DNA of 64,000 nucleotides from a virus: the IMG/VR virus record IMGVR_UViG_3300037808_001516, positions 62,001 to 126,000 of that record; one strand, given 5' to 3'. How positions within the stretch are numbered: the first letter of the stretch is position 1; each line of letters begins with the position of its first letter. The translations under genes were made by a program, and so were the position numbers. Below the pieces are notes generated by a model, which was not told the DNA's origin, searched no databases, and saw only the letters and a program-made list of their open reading frames with translations. Positions 42,699 through 51,218 of the stretch are shown here, in pieces.

Positions 42699-43825
42699 TA
42701 TTACAGACACTAGACATAAAAGACAATTGCAAGGGCATCTTTCACAAAGGTGCTTTTTTGCTTGAAGATACGCAGCCAGCCATATCCAATTATTCTGTGG
42801 CATGGAAGCACTCCTCTTTGTTAGATGACGAGAAGTTTCGTTATTTGTATCTTTCTCTGAAGAGCGATGATTTGTCCGGCTATTGTCATGATCCTCATAT
42901 ATTCTCGACATACAAAAAGAAAATGTCAGCACAACAAAAAGCTGCAATTGCAGCAAAGATAAGTCTACAGGACGAGTGCTTTTTCGACCTACTGCCAAAA
43001 CATCAACTTACAAGGTGGTTCCAGCTCCGACAACAGGCCTTGGAAAATCTACACAAGGTGTCCAAAATAGAAGATGATTATGACATCCTTCATAAGGCAC
43101 ATGTCCTGACTTCTGAGATTGGCCGCCAAGATTTAATGTTCGAGGGCAAGAAAGGCAGAGTTCAATACAACATCTTTGGCTCGGCAACAGGAAGACTGAC
43201 CACAAAGAAAGGTTCAGTGCCTATCATGACCCTAAAGAAGGAAGACAGGCACAAAATAACCCCTCAGAACGATGCTTTCGTGGAACTAGACTTAAACGCA
43301 GCAGAAGTAAGAACGCTAATGGCTCTATCAGGCCGAGAACAGCCGAAGGGGGACATTCATGAGTGGGTCGTGGAGAATGTGTTCAATGGAGAGATAGAGC
43401 GCTCAAAAGCAAAGGTAGAGCTGTTTGCGTGGTTGTATAATCCTTCGAGTTCGGAAAGTCGATTTGACGAATTTTTTTCGCGGCAAATTTTTCGAGATTT
43501 TTTTGCCCCTGAAGACCAGACGCTGAAAACTCCATTTGGCAGAGTCTTGGCGGTTGACGAAAGAAAAGCGCAAAACTACCTACTCCAATCGACGACATCA
43601 GATCAAGTACTTGAAAACGCGTACAAGATTATGAAGATGCTTAAGGGCAAAAAAAGCAAAATAGCATTTACACTACACGATTCGATTATTATTGACATGT
43701 GCAAAAAAGATGCTATAATGTTAAGAGACATAAAAAAACAGTTTGAAAAAACTCGATGGGGAAGTTTTATGAGCACATGCAAAATCGGTAAAACTTTCGC
43801 CGATCTAAAGGAGTTGAAGCTTTGA
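42695..43825 (+). CDS. compact family A DNA polymerase, polymerase domain only
   Basis: 376 residues from a GTG that overlaps the previous stop. Family A landmarks are in order: F-G-S-A-T-G-R-L at 161-168, motif A V-E-L-D-L-N-A-A-E (D199), a motif B-like R236-x3-K240-x3-F244-x3-Y248, the T-P-F-G-R at 279-283, and motif C H328-D329. Pol I is 928 residues; here both nuclease domains are absent and the fingers/thumb are short. Since a Pol III alpha is also encoded, this enzyme may do gap filling or repair, or priming-related synthesis. Motif B is less canonical, so activity is not certain. Confidence 0.85.
   Translation: MILQTLDIKDNCKGIFHKGAFLLEDTQPAISNYSVAWKHSSLLDDEKFRYLYLSLKSDDLSGYCHDPHIFSTYKKKMSAQQKAAIAAKISLQDECFFDLLPKHQLTRWFQLRQQALENLHKVSKIEDDYDILHKAHVLTSEIGRQDLMFEGKKGRVQYNIFGSATGRLTTKKGSVPIMTLKKEDRHKITPQNDAFVELDLNAAEVRTLMALSGREQPKGDIHEWVVENVFNGEIERSKAKVELFAWLYNPSSSESRFDEFFSRQIFRDFFAPEDQTLKTPFGRVLAVDERKAQNYLLQSTTSDQVLENAYKIMKMLKGKKSKIAFTLHDSIIIDMCKKDAIMLRDIKKQFEKTRWGSFMSTCKIGKTFADLKELKL
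43692..43719 (+). promoter_or_regulatory. strong sigma70 promoter ahead of the tubulin-like/R-M cassette
   Basis: TTGACA at 43692-43697, 16-base spacer, TATAAT at 43714-43719, with TGC before it (extended -10). All 12 hexamer bases match consensus. It lies in the last codons of the mini-polymerase gene, about 100 bases before the TTG at 43822. Confidence 0.75.
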
Positions 43826-44658
43826 AAAACATTTTGGGCATTGGAACCGCTGGCTGCAACATAGTAGAGCAGTTATCTGAATATCCTGTATACAAGTGCC
43901 ACCATATTTCAAATGAAATAAAAAAAACTTCGAAGTATAAGTTTGCGCTGACAGAGCTAGACGGCCCTGAAGAGTACGAGTCAATGGACATGTCCAAGTT
44001 GCACAAGTGGCTCTCGACAATCGAGAAGAATTGCACTGTGTTTCTGTGCGGAGCATCAAACTCGGCCGGCATCACGCTTCGGGCACTACATGTACTACAC
44101 CAGAGAGGTGTAAAAGTAGAGATAGTGTATTTCAGACCTGAAACAGAGGTCTTATCAGAGGAAAAAACTCTTTCTGAAAGGGCTTTCCGCGGCATTTTGC
44201 AAAATTATGCTCGAAGTGGTCTTTTTGAGGGTATGCGCCTTATTTGTAATCTCCGTCTGGAAGAGATTGCCGGGTCAACAAACGTGTTCGAATATTACAG
44301 TCAAATAAATCGAGTGTTCACAAACACCTATTATATGATAGATGTGTTTAAAAACACAAAACCAATCACGTCGACATTTAAGCGCCCAAAAGATTCTTGC
44401 AGGATATCAACAATAGGCCTCAGCGCTGTTGAGGGGGAAGAAAAGTTATTTTTTCCTTTCAATCAGGAGACGGAAGTGGTATACTATTATGGTATCAATG
44501 AAGAAAAGTTGAAAACTGAAGAGAACCTTTTCAGGACAATCACAGACAAAGTAAAAGAAAGAATAACAGATGAAACAAAAGTTTCATTTGGCATCTATCC
44601 AACGCAATATGAAGTAGATTACGTTTACGTGGAAAACTTCTCGCCAAAAATTCAATAA
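43822..44658 (+). CDS. tubulin/FtsZ-like GTPase-fold protein (divergent)
   Basis: 278 residues from TTG (AAGGAG eight bases upstream), overlapping the previous stop. The start I-L-G-I-G-T-A-G-C-N-I matches the first FtsZ glycine loop (G-x-G-G-x-G-x-N). Residues 73-107 (VFLCGASNSAGIT... then VKVEIVYFRPE) occupy the place of the tubulin signature loop GGGTGTG and the strand after it, and L-I-C-N-L-R-L-E-E-I mirrors the FtsZ V-I-P-N-D-R-L-L region. The signature loop is degenerate, so nucleotide binding may be altered. Phage tubulins (PhuZ) and TubZ move DNA or capsids. Role here unknown. Confidence 0.6.
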   Translation: MKNILGIGTAGCNIVEQLSEYPVYKCHHISNEIKKTSKYKFALTELDGPEEYESMDMSKLHKWLSTIEKNCTVFLCGASNSAGITLRALHVLHQRGVKVEIVYFRPETEVLSEEKTLSERAFRGILQNYARSGLFEGMRLICNLRLEEIAGSTNVFEYYSQINRVFTNTYYMIDVFKNTKPITSTFKRPKDSCRISTIGLSAVEGEEKLFFPFNQETEVVYYYGINEEKLKTEENLFRTITDKVKERITDETKVSFGIYPTQYEVDYVYVENFSPKIQ

Positions 44659-44665
44659 GGGACAC

Positions 44666-45355
44666 ATGTTTCAAGCAAATATTTCAGATCTACGTTCAGA
44701 TCGACAGAAGCTTAATTATAATCTAGCTATCGATTCGAAATTCGAAAAAGGTGTAAACCCAGAGGCCCTCAATCGACTGTGTGAATACCTTAGCATGACA
44801 AAGGAAGAGGTGGTATTGAAAGCATCTCGTGACGAGGCTTTTGAAAAGACCGTTGCTATGTATGTCTCGATAAACGCTAGTAGGCAAGGTACAAAAGACG
44901 AAGCGTTCATTGTCCAAGGTATTTCTCGTGAGGTTAAGAAATATGGTATCGATATTAGAAACTATACCACTAACGAAAAGGTGCCAATCCGAGAGAGCAG
45001 CCAGGTCTTGCCAAGATCGCAAGCTAAAAAGAAACACGACAGTCATCTTTTGATGAAATCATTTGACTTTGGCGGTAAGATATGTGATAATAGGAGAATA
45101 GAAGGTTTTGCAAAAGTATGCCTTGGGTCAGGAGGACACCAGGATAACGTATTTCACGAAGCTTCTGAATTCATGAAATGGGCTTCAGAATACGGCAGCA
45201 AAAACACAATCTATACCGTTTTGATTGACACCGATCAAGAGAAAATTTTCAACAACTTAAAGAATCTAGAAGAAGAATTAGGAAAACAAAATTTATGGGT
45301 AGCAAGCCACAGAGAACTCCAAGAAAGATTAATCTCTCTAAAAAACGAGAACTAG
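44666..45355 (+). CDS. candidate restriction endonuclease
   Basis: 229 residues. The gene overlaps the DNA methyltransferase by 61 bases. Two blocks stand out: I-N-A-S-R-Q-G-T-K-D-E near residue 75, and G-F-A-K-V-C-L-G-S-G-G-H-Q-D-N-V-F-H-E near residue 170. Both are the kind of polar, Gly/Asp/Glu/Lys-containing blocks I associate with PD-(D/E)xK-type restriction enzymes encoded next to their methyltransferase, but I cannot place the catalytic triad firmly. If correct, the enzyme cuts DNA not modified by the neighbour. Alternatives: a DNA-binding partner of the methyltransferase. Confidence 0.45.
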   Translation: MFQANISDLRSDRQKLNYNLAIDSKFEKGVNPEALNRLCEYLSMTKEEVVLKASRDEAFEKTVAMYVSINASRQGTKDEAFIVQGISREVKKYGIDIRNYTTNEKVPIRESSQVLPRSQAKKKHDSHLLMKSFDFGGKICDNRRIEGFAKVCLGSGGHQDNVFHEASEFMKWASEYGSKNTIYTVLIDTDQEKIFNNLKNLEEELGKQNLWVASHRELQERLISLKNEN

Positions 45356-46449
45356 GCCAATTCTATACTACGAAGTACGACTACATCTTAGAAGGCATGA
45401 GTATTCCTGCGCGATCCAAGGTTATCGAGCCTTTCGTAGGAGCAGGGGACCTTTGCCTATGGGCACACCAGAATGGAGTTGATGTAAGCGAGGTAGAGTG
45501 TTATGATATTGACCCACCATCGACTCTACGACTTGAGTTTGATATTCTAGTTCGCGACACTCTGAAGAGTCCGCCTGATTATGACAACAAATTCATATTA
45601 ACCAATCCGCCATTTCTTGCAAAAAACAAGGCTAAGCAGTCGGGATACGAAGATATATTTACTCGATGGGCTACAAATGATTTGTATAAATGCTTTTTGG
45701 AGTCTTTGATTGAGCAGGATCCTGCAGGTGGCGTGGTGATTTTGCCTCTTAATTTTTTCTGTGATGATAGAAAAGTCGAAACGAGAGATAGGTTCATTAA
45801 TAAGTTTTCTATAAAGAGGGTCAACATTTTCGAGGAACAGGTGTTTGCAGATACGACGTATACCATTTGTTCAGTCGAATTTGAGAAAAGGTCCAGTCCT
45901 GTCCTTCCTGTTATAGACATAGACACTTATATTTATCCAAGAAGAGAAAATATCAAGATGTCCGTTTCTAGCTCCACGAAGTGGAAGGTAGGTTCAGAAG
46001 TACTCGCACGGAAGCAGAGTGAGTATAAAGTTTCTAGATTGACCCATTCAATGGTGTTTGATGATTGTGTTAGGAATAAGACCTTAAATCCAGAAAAAGA
46101 AAATAAAGTCACAAATATCTTGCTAAAATGTGTTGATGGTGGTAAGATGGATTCTAGAATAAAGTTGGAGTGGAACAAAGTGCCTCTTTTGGCAAAAGAT
46201 ACTGACAGAGCTTTCTGTACTGTTGTTATCGACCCGCCAATCTCCAACAAAAAACAAAAAAAACTTATTGACAAATTTAACAAAAAGTTAGAAAATTATA
46301 GAAGCAAATATAACAGTCTGTTTTTGGTGAACTATAGAAACTCATCAAAATCATATGCAAGAAAGAGAATGTCTTTTGACATAGCATTTAACTTAATCAA
46401 AGAATGTCTAAACGAGTTAGACAAGAAGGAGAAAAAAAATGAGCAATGA
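45295..46449 (+). CDS. N6-adenine DNA methyltransferase (Eco57I/TaqI-like)
   Basis: 384 residues. Motif X (G-Q-F-Y-T-T, 21-26), motif I (I-E-P-F-V-G-A-G, 44-51), the acidic C-Y-D-I-D-P (69-74), and the catalytic N-P-P-F (104-107) are all present, the gamma-class order of amino-methyltransferases. The start at 45295 is needed to keep motif X. Residues 200-384 would be the target recognition domain. The enzyme moves a methyl from S-adenosylmethionine to adenine. It could protect phage DNA or pair with the upstream candidate nuclease as a restriction-modification system. Confidence 0.85.
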   Translation: MGSKPQRTPRKINLSKKRELGQFYTTKYDYILEGMSIPARSKVIEPFVGAGDLCLWAHQNGVDVSEVECYDIDPPSTLRLEFDILVRDTLKSPPDYDNKFILTNPPFLAKNKAKQSGYEDIFTRWATNDLYKCFLESLIEQDPAGGVVILPLNFFCDDRKVETRDRFINKFSIKRVNIFEEQVFADTTYTICSVEFEKRSSPVLPVIDIDTYIYPRRENIKMSVSSSTKWKVGSEVLARKQSEYKVSRLTHSMVFDDCVRNKTLNPEKENKVTNILLKCVDGGKMDSRIKLEWNKVPLLAKDTDRAFCTVVIDPPISNKKQKKLIDKFNKKLENYRSKYNSLFLVNYRNSSKSYARKRMSFDIAFNLIKECLNELDKKEKKNEQ

Positions 46450-48172
46450 TCATTTTGTGGGAATACCAAGTATTCACCTACTGAAAACATATGAAAACAA
46501 GAAATATCCAAATATATATGCAGCATTAGAGGAATACATCGACAATTGTTTTGATGCTTTCGAGAGAGTGTATTTTGAGGAGACAAAATTCCTCAAGCCG
46601 CCAACAATCACTTTCTCTCTAGGTGGAGATAGTATTGTAATAGGAGATAACGCCTCAGGAATGGACCAGGAACAATTAAAGACAGCCTTAAGGCTTGGGG
46701 ACTCGGGAACAGATAAGTTTGGACTTCAAGACTCTTTAGGTATGTTTGGTTGCGGCGCCTCATCAGCCGCTTTGACTGTTGGGGAATCTCTTGAATTTCT
46801 GACAAAGACCAAAGAAGGAGATTTGCTTTATGGTGCACTAGATCCAGATTATATTCAAAAGCATGGCAATTGGGCTTACCCCCTTCGACAGGGGTCTGAA
46901 GCAGAAGGGGTCGTGTTTGAGAATATTCTCGGTACCGACACGGAGTCTGGAACGGTAGCATCTGTACGTGGTCTTGCGGAGGCCCCAAAGAATAGGACCA
47001 ACTTCTACAGCACCTTGAAGACCAAGATTAGAACTAGATATAGTCATAAATTTATGAACCTAAAACAACAAGGCAGAGAGGTTTCGTTTAAATTCTTAAA
47101 GGGTGACAGTAGGAACTTTAACGCCACGGAGAACGTTGTCGACGTCCTGTGTGATGAGGATGCGAGTAAAACTAAATTCTTTAAAAATTTCGGTGGTCCA
47201 AACTGTGATGTGTCATGGATAAACGTTTTTGGGTGCCAGGTTGGTGTAAGGGCTTCATTTACTGAAAGTTATGACGCTCACCTCTCAAACAAGCGAGAAA
47301 AGGGAACTTCTGAAAATTACTGGGGATACGGAATTAATGTAAATCAGAAGCAGGGAATATACTTTTACAGAAATGGAAAATTGTTGGAGACCAGGAGCGG
47401 AGACCCTATTTGGAAGTATCACGGCGCGCTCCGAGGACTGTTGGTCGAGATCCACATAACCGAAGACCTTATTGAAAAAGGACTTGTAAAAATCGCACAA
47501 GAGAAAACTTCAGTTATCTTAAGTGAAGAGCTTAAGAAGGAGATGAAGAGGATCTTTCAACCAATCACGACTAAAGTCCGAGGATTGCGAGAGAGCGAGT
47601 CCAGCCAAAGTGTGCACCTAACGGACGAACAGGAAAAACAAAAGGCTGCAGCTACCGTAGAGGGAATTGGCAGGGCCCTGAAGACCAAGAGGAAAGAAAC
47701 TAAAGGATCTGATTCTTCTTCATCATTAAGCGAGGTTATCAAACAAACTTCTAGAAAAAACAAAAGCTATGTTGGATCTGGAGACAAGGTAGAGGTAACA
47801 AAGTCTAACAAAAAGCAGAGTGACTTTGATTACAAGTGGGTCAACCAGACTAGATCAAAGACTACCCCGTTTTGGATTGAGTATACCAACCCGGAGGCAT
47901 CTGTTGACAAAATCAACACTTCTAAAACAATTGTCCTCAATCAGGCACACCCAATGATGGGGGAGTTGAAAAACGCGAACCTGACTCACACAGCTATTAT
48001 TCTAGCAGTGGCAATTGCTTACGGGATAAACAAGGACAATGATTTCTCTACGGAAGAGTTTGAGGAGACAGCTCATGGCATCGGAGAGATAGCTTTGAAA
48101 ATCATGGACAGCATGAAACCAATAACCAAGACAGAAGAAAAATCATTTAAAGTTTTAGCAAATAATGCTTGA
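46439..48172 (+). CDS. GHKL (MORC/MutL-type) ATPase
   Basis: 577 residues, overlapping the methyltransferase by 11 bases, SD GGAG. The Bergerat fold is clear: N-box E-E-Y-I-D-N-C-F-D-A (31-40), G1 D-N-A-S-G-M (70-75) and G2 G-L-Q-D-S-L-G-M-F-G-C-G-A-S-S (95-109). The remainder lacks histidine kinase, MutL endonuclease or Hsp90 domains and has a charged, Ser-rich linker near 400-450. MORC-like GHKL ATPases occur beside restriction enzymes and methyltransferases in bacterial defence loci (Iyer, Abhiman and Aravind). An ATP-driven DNA clamp or conformational switch acting with the two upstream proteins is my inference. Confidence 0.8.
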   Translation: MSNDHFVGIPSIHLLKTYENKKYPNIYAALEEYIDNCFDAFERVYFEETKFLKPPTITFSLGGDSIVIGDNASGMDQEQLKTALRLGDSGTDKFGLQDSLGMFGCGASSAALTVGESLEFLTKTKEGDLLYGALDPDYIQKHGNWAYPLRQGSEAEGVVFENILGTDTESGTVASVRGLAEAPKNRTNFYSTLKTKIRTRYSHKFMNLKQQGREVSFKFLKGDSRNFNATENVVDVLCDEDASKTKFFKNFGGPNCDVSWINVFGCQVGVRASFTESYDAHLSNKREKGTSENYWGYGINVNQKQGIYFYRNGKLLETRSGDPIWKYHGALRGLLVEIHITEDLIEKGLVKIAQEKTSVILSEELKKEMKRIFQPITTKVRGLRESESSQSVHLTDEQEKQKAAATVEGIGRALKTKRKETKGSDSSSSLSEVIKQTSRKNKSYVGSGDKVEVTKSNKKQSDFDYKWVNQTRSKTTPFWIEYTNPEASVDKINTSKTIVLNQAHPMMGELKNANLTHTAIILAVAIAYGINKDNDFSTEEFEETAHGIGEIALKIMDSMKPITKTEEKSFKVLANNA

Positions 48173-48197
48173 CGCAAACAATGAAATCTGATATTAT
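48169..48197 (+). promoter_or_regulatory. sigma70 promoter for SSB
   Basis: TTGACG at 48169-48174, 17-base spacer, TATTAT at 48192-48197, overlapping the stop of the GHKL gene and 80 bases before the SSB start. Ten of twelve bases match consensus. Confidence 0.7.
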
Positions 48198-48207
48198 ATA
48201 AACAGTT

Positions 48208-48227
48208 GGTCAGGATATTTGCTGACC
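48208..48227 (+). promoter_or_regulatory. inverted repeat in the SSB leader
   Basis: GGTCAG (48208-48213) and CTGACC (48222-48227) with 8 bases between, about 10 bases after the predicted start of transcription. T4 gp32 represses its own translation by binding a structured leader, so this may be an autogenous control site, or an operator. Confidence 0.4.
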
Positions 48228-48277
48228 TGCTATAGCCAAACGTGCAAAAAAACAACATACCATAGGAGGTAATAACA

Positions 48278-49036
48278 ATGGCACTTAATTTAGACGCTAT
48301 GAAAGCGAAACTCGATAAACTTAACGGAAAGGGAGACGGAAAGAAAAACTTCTGGCGACCAGAGGACGGAGAAAGCAATATCCGTATCGTTTCCACGAAG
48401 GACGGCGACCCGTTCAAGGAAAAGTTCTTCCACTACGGTGTTGGTGGTCAATCTTTTCTCTGCCCAAAGCGCAACTTTGGGGATGACTGCCCAACCTGCA
48501 ACTTCGCCAACAAGCTTTGGAATGAAGGCACAGAGGATAGTAAAAAGCAAGCAAAGGAGATGTTTGCAAAGCAACGTTTCTTTTCCCCGGTTCTTGTCCG
48601 AGGTGAAGAAGCAGAAGGCATTCGAGTTTGGGGATACGGCAAGATGGCTTATGAAAAGCTTCTTACAATCGTCCTTGACCCTGACTATGGTGATATCACA
48701 GACCCTGAGAATGGCAACGACCTGAAGTTGATGTACGGCAAGCTGCCTGGTGCTAGTTTCCCTCGCACCGACATTCGACCTCGGCCTCGAAAGACTGTTC
48801 TTTGTGATGATGCTGTCGGTGGAGACGACCGATGCGCAGAGCTTTTGGAGACCATTCCAAACTTTGATGAAATCTTTGAGCGCAAGACAACTGAAGAAGT
48901 TCAGTCTATTATGGACCAGTTCCTTTCAGGAGACACTGGAAATTCAGAGGTAGAAAAGTTCGGTGGCAGTAATACCACTTCTACCACGTCTTCGGACTCG
49001 GTGGAGAATGCATTCAACGATTTGTTGAATCAGTAG
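48278..49036 (+). CDS. single-stranded DNA-binding protein (T4 gp32-like)
   Basis: 252 residues, strong SD AGGAGGT. A zinc module H52, C62, C71, C74 (HYGVGG then CPKRN then CPTC) corresponds to the gp32 H-x-C-x-C-x2-C site. The early K-x-N-F-W-R-P motif and the Ser/Thr/Asp-rich acidic tail ending in S-V-E-N-A-F-N-D-L-L are typical: gp32 tails recruit replication proteins. It coats single strands during replication and recombination. Followed by RecA, as the pair would be co-expressed. Confidence 0.88.
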   Translation: MALNLDAMKAKLDKLNGKGDGKKNFWRPEDGESNIRIVSTKDGDPFKEKFFHYGVGGQSFLCPKRNFGDDCPTCNFANKLWNEGTEDSKKQAKEMFAKQRFFSPVLVRGEEAEGIRVWGYGKMAYEKLLTIVLDPDYGDITDPENGNDLKLMYGKLPGASFPRTDIRPRPRKTVLCDDAVGGDDRCAELLETIPNFDEIFERKTTEEVQSIMDQFLSGDTGNSEVEKFGGSNTTSTTSSDSVENAFNDLLNQ

Positions 49037-49043
49037 GTGAAAC

Positions 49044-50171
49044 ATGGCTAAGGTTTCGAAACTCAAAAAGGGTGCTTTAGATATTGCTTCTATCCGAGGC
49101 ATTATCAACAAGAAAGCCGGTAGAGAAGTTGCTCATTCACTTCAGGATAATAATCCAACAGAAGTGAATGAGTGGATTCCTACTGGTTCACGGTGGCTTG
49201 ATGCCATCATTTGCAAGGGCAGACATGCTGGTATCCCTGTGGGTAAAATCTCAGAGATTGCCGGCCTTCCTGGTACTGGTAAGTCATTCTTGGCTGCCCA
49301 GATTGCCGGGAACGCTCAAAAGATGGGTATTGATGTGGTATACTTTGATTCAGAATCAGCTATTGACCCTTCTTTTATGGAGCGCGCAGGTTGCGACCTA
49401 GACAGGCTTATGTATGTCCAAGCAGCATCTGTTGAGTTTGTCCTGGAGACCATCGAAGAACTGCTAGCCACTGGTAACAAATGGCTTTTTATTTGGGATT
49501 CTTTGGCTCTTACTCCCTCGATTTCTGATATTGATGGCGACTTCAATCCTCAGTCTTCGATGGCGGTAAAGCCTAGAATCCTAGCCAAGGGAATGTCTAA
49601 ATTAACTATCCCTATCGCTGATGCAGATGCAACCTTTCTAGTCCTCAATCAATTGAAGACTAACTTGGGAGCAAGAACACCAGCGCAGGCTATGACTGAA
49701 CCATACACGACCCCAGGTGGAAAGGCTATGATTTATGCTTATTCACTTCGTGTGTGGCTCACAGCAAGAAAAGCCAAAGCTAGTTTCATCGTGGATGACA
49801 ATGGTTTCCGCATTGGATCTGAAGTAAAGGTAAAGCTTGAAAAGTCTCGTTTTGGGACACACGGCCGAACCTGCAACTTCAAGATCCTATGGGGAGATGA
49901 TGCTGTTGGCGTCCAAGATGAAGAAAGTTGGTTCGATGCAATCCAAATCTCTGAAAGACTTGAACAGTCTGGTGCATGGTTTACGCTAATCCACAATGAT
50001 GGGTCTAAGGAAAAGTTCCAGCGCAAACAATGGGTCACCAAACTTGAGAGTGAAAAATTCAGAGAAAGTGTCTTGACTATTATTGAAGAAGATGTTATTA
50101 TGAAGTTCAAGAATAGAGAAGGCAACGCAGGCGACTTCTACGAACCGGAAGACATTCCGGCTGAAGATTAG
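49044..50171 (+). CDS. RecA/UvsX-type recombinase
   Basis: 375 residues. Walker A G-L-P-G-T-G-K-S at 74-81, Walker B L-F-I-W-D-S (148-153), and the region V-V-Y-F-D-S-E-S-A-I-D match RecA family members. Lengths of RecA (353) and UvsX (391) bracket it. It forms filaments on single-stranded DNA for strand exchange, which T4 uses to start recombination-dependent replication together with gp46/47, here fused at 6092. Seven bases separate it from SSB. A terminator follows 9 bases after the stop. Confidence 0.9.
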   Translation: MAKVSKLKKGALDIASIRGIINKKAGREVAHSLQDNNPTEVNEWIPTGSRWLDAIICKGRHAGIPVGKISEIAGLPGTGKSFLAAQIAGNAQKMGIDVVYFDSESAIDPSFMERAGCDLDRLMYVQAASVEFVLETIEELLATGNKWLFIWDSLALTPSISDIDGDFNPQSSMAVKPRILAKGMSKLTIPIADADATFLVLNQLKTNLGARTPAQAMTEPYTTPGGKAMIYAYSLRVWLTARKAKASFIVDDNGFRIGSEVKVKLEKSRFGTHGRTCNFKILWGDDAVGVQDEESWFDAIQISERLEQSGAWFTLIHNDGSKEKFQRKQWVTKLESEKFRESVLTIIEEDVIMKFKNREGNAGDFYEPEDIPAED

Positions 50172-50180
50172 CCACTACAC

Positions 50181-50208
50181 AGCCCGCCTCTTCTGGCGGG
50201 CTTTTTTT
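50181..50208 (+). terminator. Rho-independent terminator after recA
   Basis: Eight-base stem AGCCCGCC (50181-50188) / GGCGGGCT (50195-50202), 6-base loop, followed by TTTTTT. Nearly the same stem as the terminator at 31356. Confidence 0.92.
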
Positions 50209-50220
50209 ATGGAGAAGAAG

Positions 50221-51183
50221 ATGAATAGAGTAATGATTGTAGACGCATATAACCAGTTTATTAGAGGTTATATCGTAGACCCAAGTAAGAACCCCAATGG
50301 CGACCCAATCGGCGGCATACGGACGTTTATCAACATCACAAACAAACTGACTAGAGAAATCAAGCCAGACTTGGTAGTGTTAGTATGGGACGGCAAGGGC
50401 GGCTCGCAAAAGCGTAGAGCAATGAACAAGGCCTACAAGGGAGGCCGCAAGCCACCACGCACTAACTGGGGTCAAGTAGGTATGAGCCCGGAGGAGCTTA
50501 CGGACAATAAGGTGTGGCAACAAATGAGAGTGATTGAATACTTCAACAGTACTCCTATGATTCAGTTTATGGAACCACACGTAGAGGCAGACGACGTTAT
50601 CTCTTACATCAAGAATACATCAATGTTTGAAGACTGGCAAAAGGTCATCGTCTCAGCAGATAAAGATTTTATTCAATTATTGGATGATAAAACAATCCTG
50701 CACAGACCTATCCAGAAAGAGTATCTAAATAAGAACAGTATAGTGGAGAAATTCAACATCCACCCCACGAACTTTGCTCTTGCAAGGGCTATCGTTGGAG
50801 ACTCCTCGGATAACCTACCAGGAGTGCCTAGAGTAGGACTACCGACAGTAGCAAAGAAATTTCCTTTCCTAAAAGAAGAGAAGACGCACTACTTAGATAG
50901 CATTCTGGCTGAATGCAGTAAACCAGAAAATAACCAAAAAGTGTATACAAACATTTTAGAATCAAAGGAGTTAATAGAAAACAATTATGATATTATGCAA
51001 TTATCCTCACCAATGTTGTCAATTCAAGCCAAACAAGGGATCGACGATACGTTTGAGCAATATAGCCCCCACTACAATCAAACGGAAATGAGAAAACTGA
51101 TGATCCAGGACGGAGTTCTCACCGTAAGCACCCAAGACCTAGACCAGAGATTTAACAATATTATCTCTTCCTTTTCTCGGTAA
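50221..51183 (+). CDS. 5'-3' exonuclease / flap endonuclease (T4 RNase H-like)
   Basis: 320 residues from the ATG at 50221, which has GGAGAAG upstream; an ATG at 50209 falls on the T-run of the terminator. FEN acidic residues are visible: D8 (IVDAY), D57 (VWDGKG), E122/D124/D125 (VEADD), D147/D149 (SADKDF) and D194/D197 (GDSSDNLPG). These enzymes remove RNA primers and flaps during lagging-strand maturation. It supplies the nuclease that the mini PolA lacks. Confidence 0.9.
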   Translation: MNRVMIVDAYNQFIRGYIVDPSKNPNGDPIGGIRTFINITNKLTREIKPDLVVLVWDGKGGSQKRRAMNKAYKGGRKPPRTNWGQVGMSPEELTDNKVWQQMRVIEYFNSTPMIQFMEPHVEADDVISYIKNTSMFEDWQKVIVSADKDFIQLLDDKTILHRPIQKEYLNKNSIVEKFNIHPTNFALARAIVGDSSDNLPGVPRVGLPTVAKKFPFLKEEKTHYLDSILAECSKPENNQKVYTNILESKELIENNYDIMQLSSPMLSIQAKQGIDDTFEQYSPHYNQTEMRKLMIQDGVLTVSTQDLDQRFNNIISSFSR

Positions 51184-51218
51184 AACCTGTTATACTGTAT
51201 AGATAACAAAGGATAAAC

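Noticed and set aside
42695-43825. Mini polymerase as a truncated pseudogene of Pol I
   Set aside because: Motifs A and C with catalytic aspartates are intact, the frame is clean from start to stop, and the reading frame overlaps neighbours properly, so it looks functional.
51191-51196. TATACT before the helicase as a sigma70 promoter
   Set aside because: The -35 region 17 bases upstream (TTCCTT) is a poor match. Not listed as a promoter.
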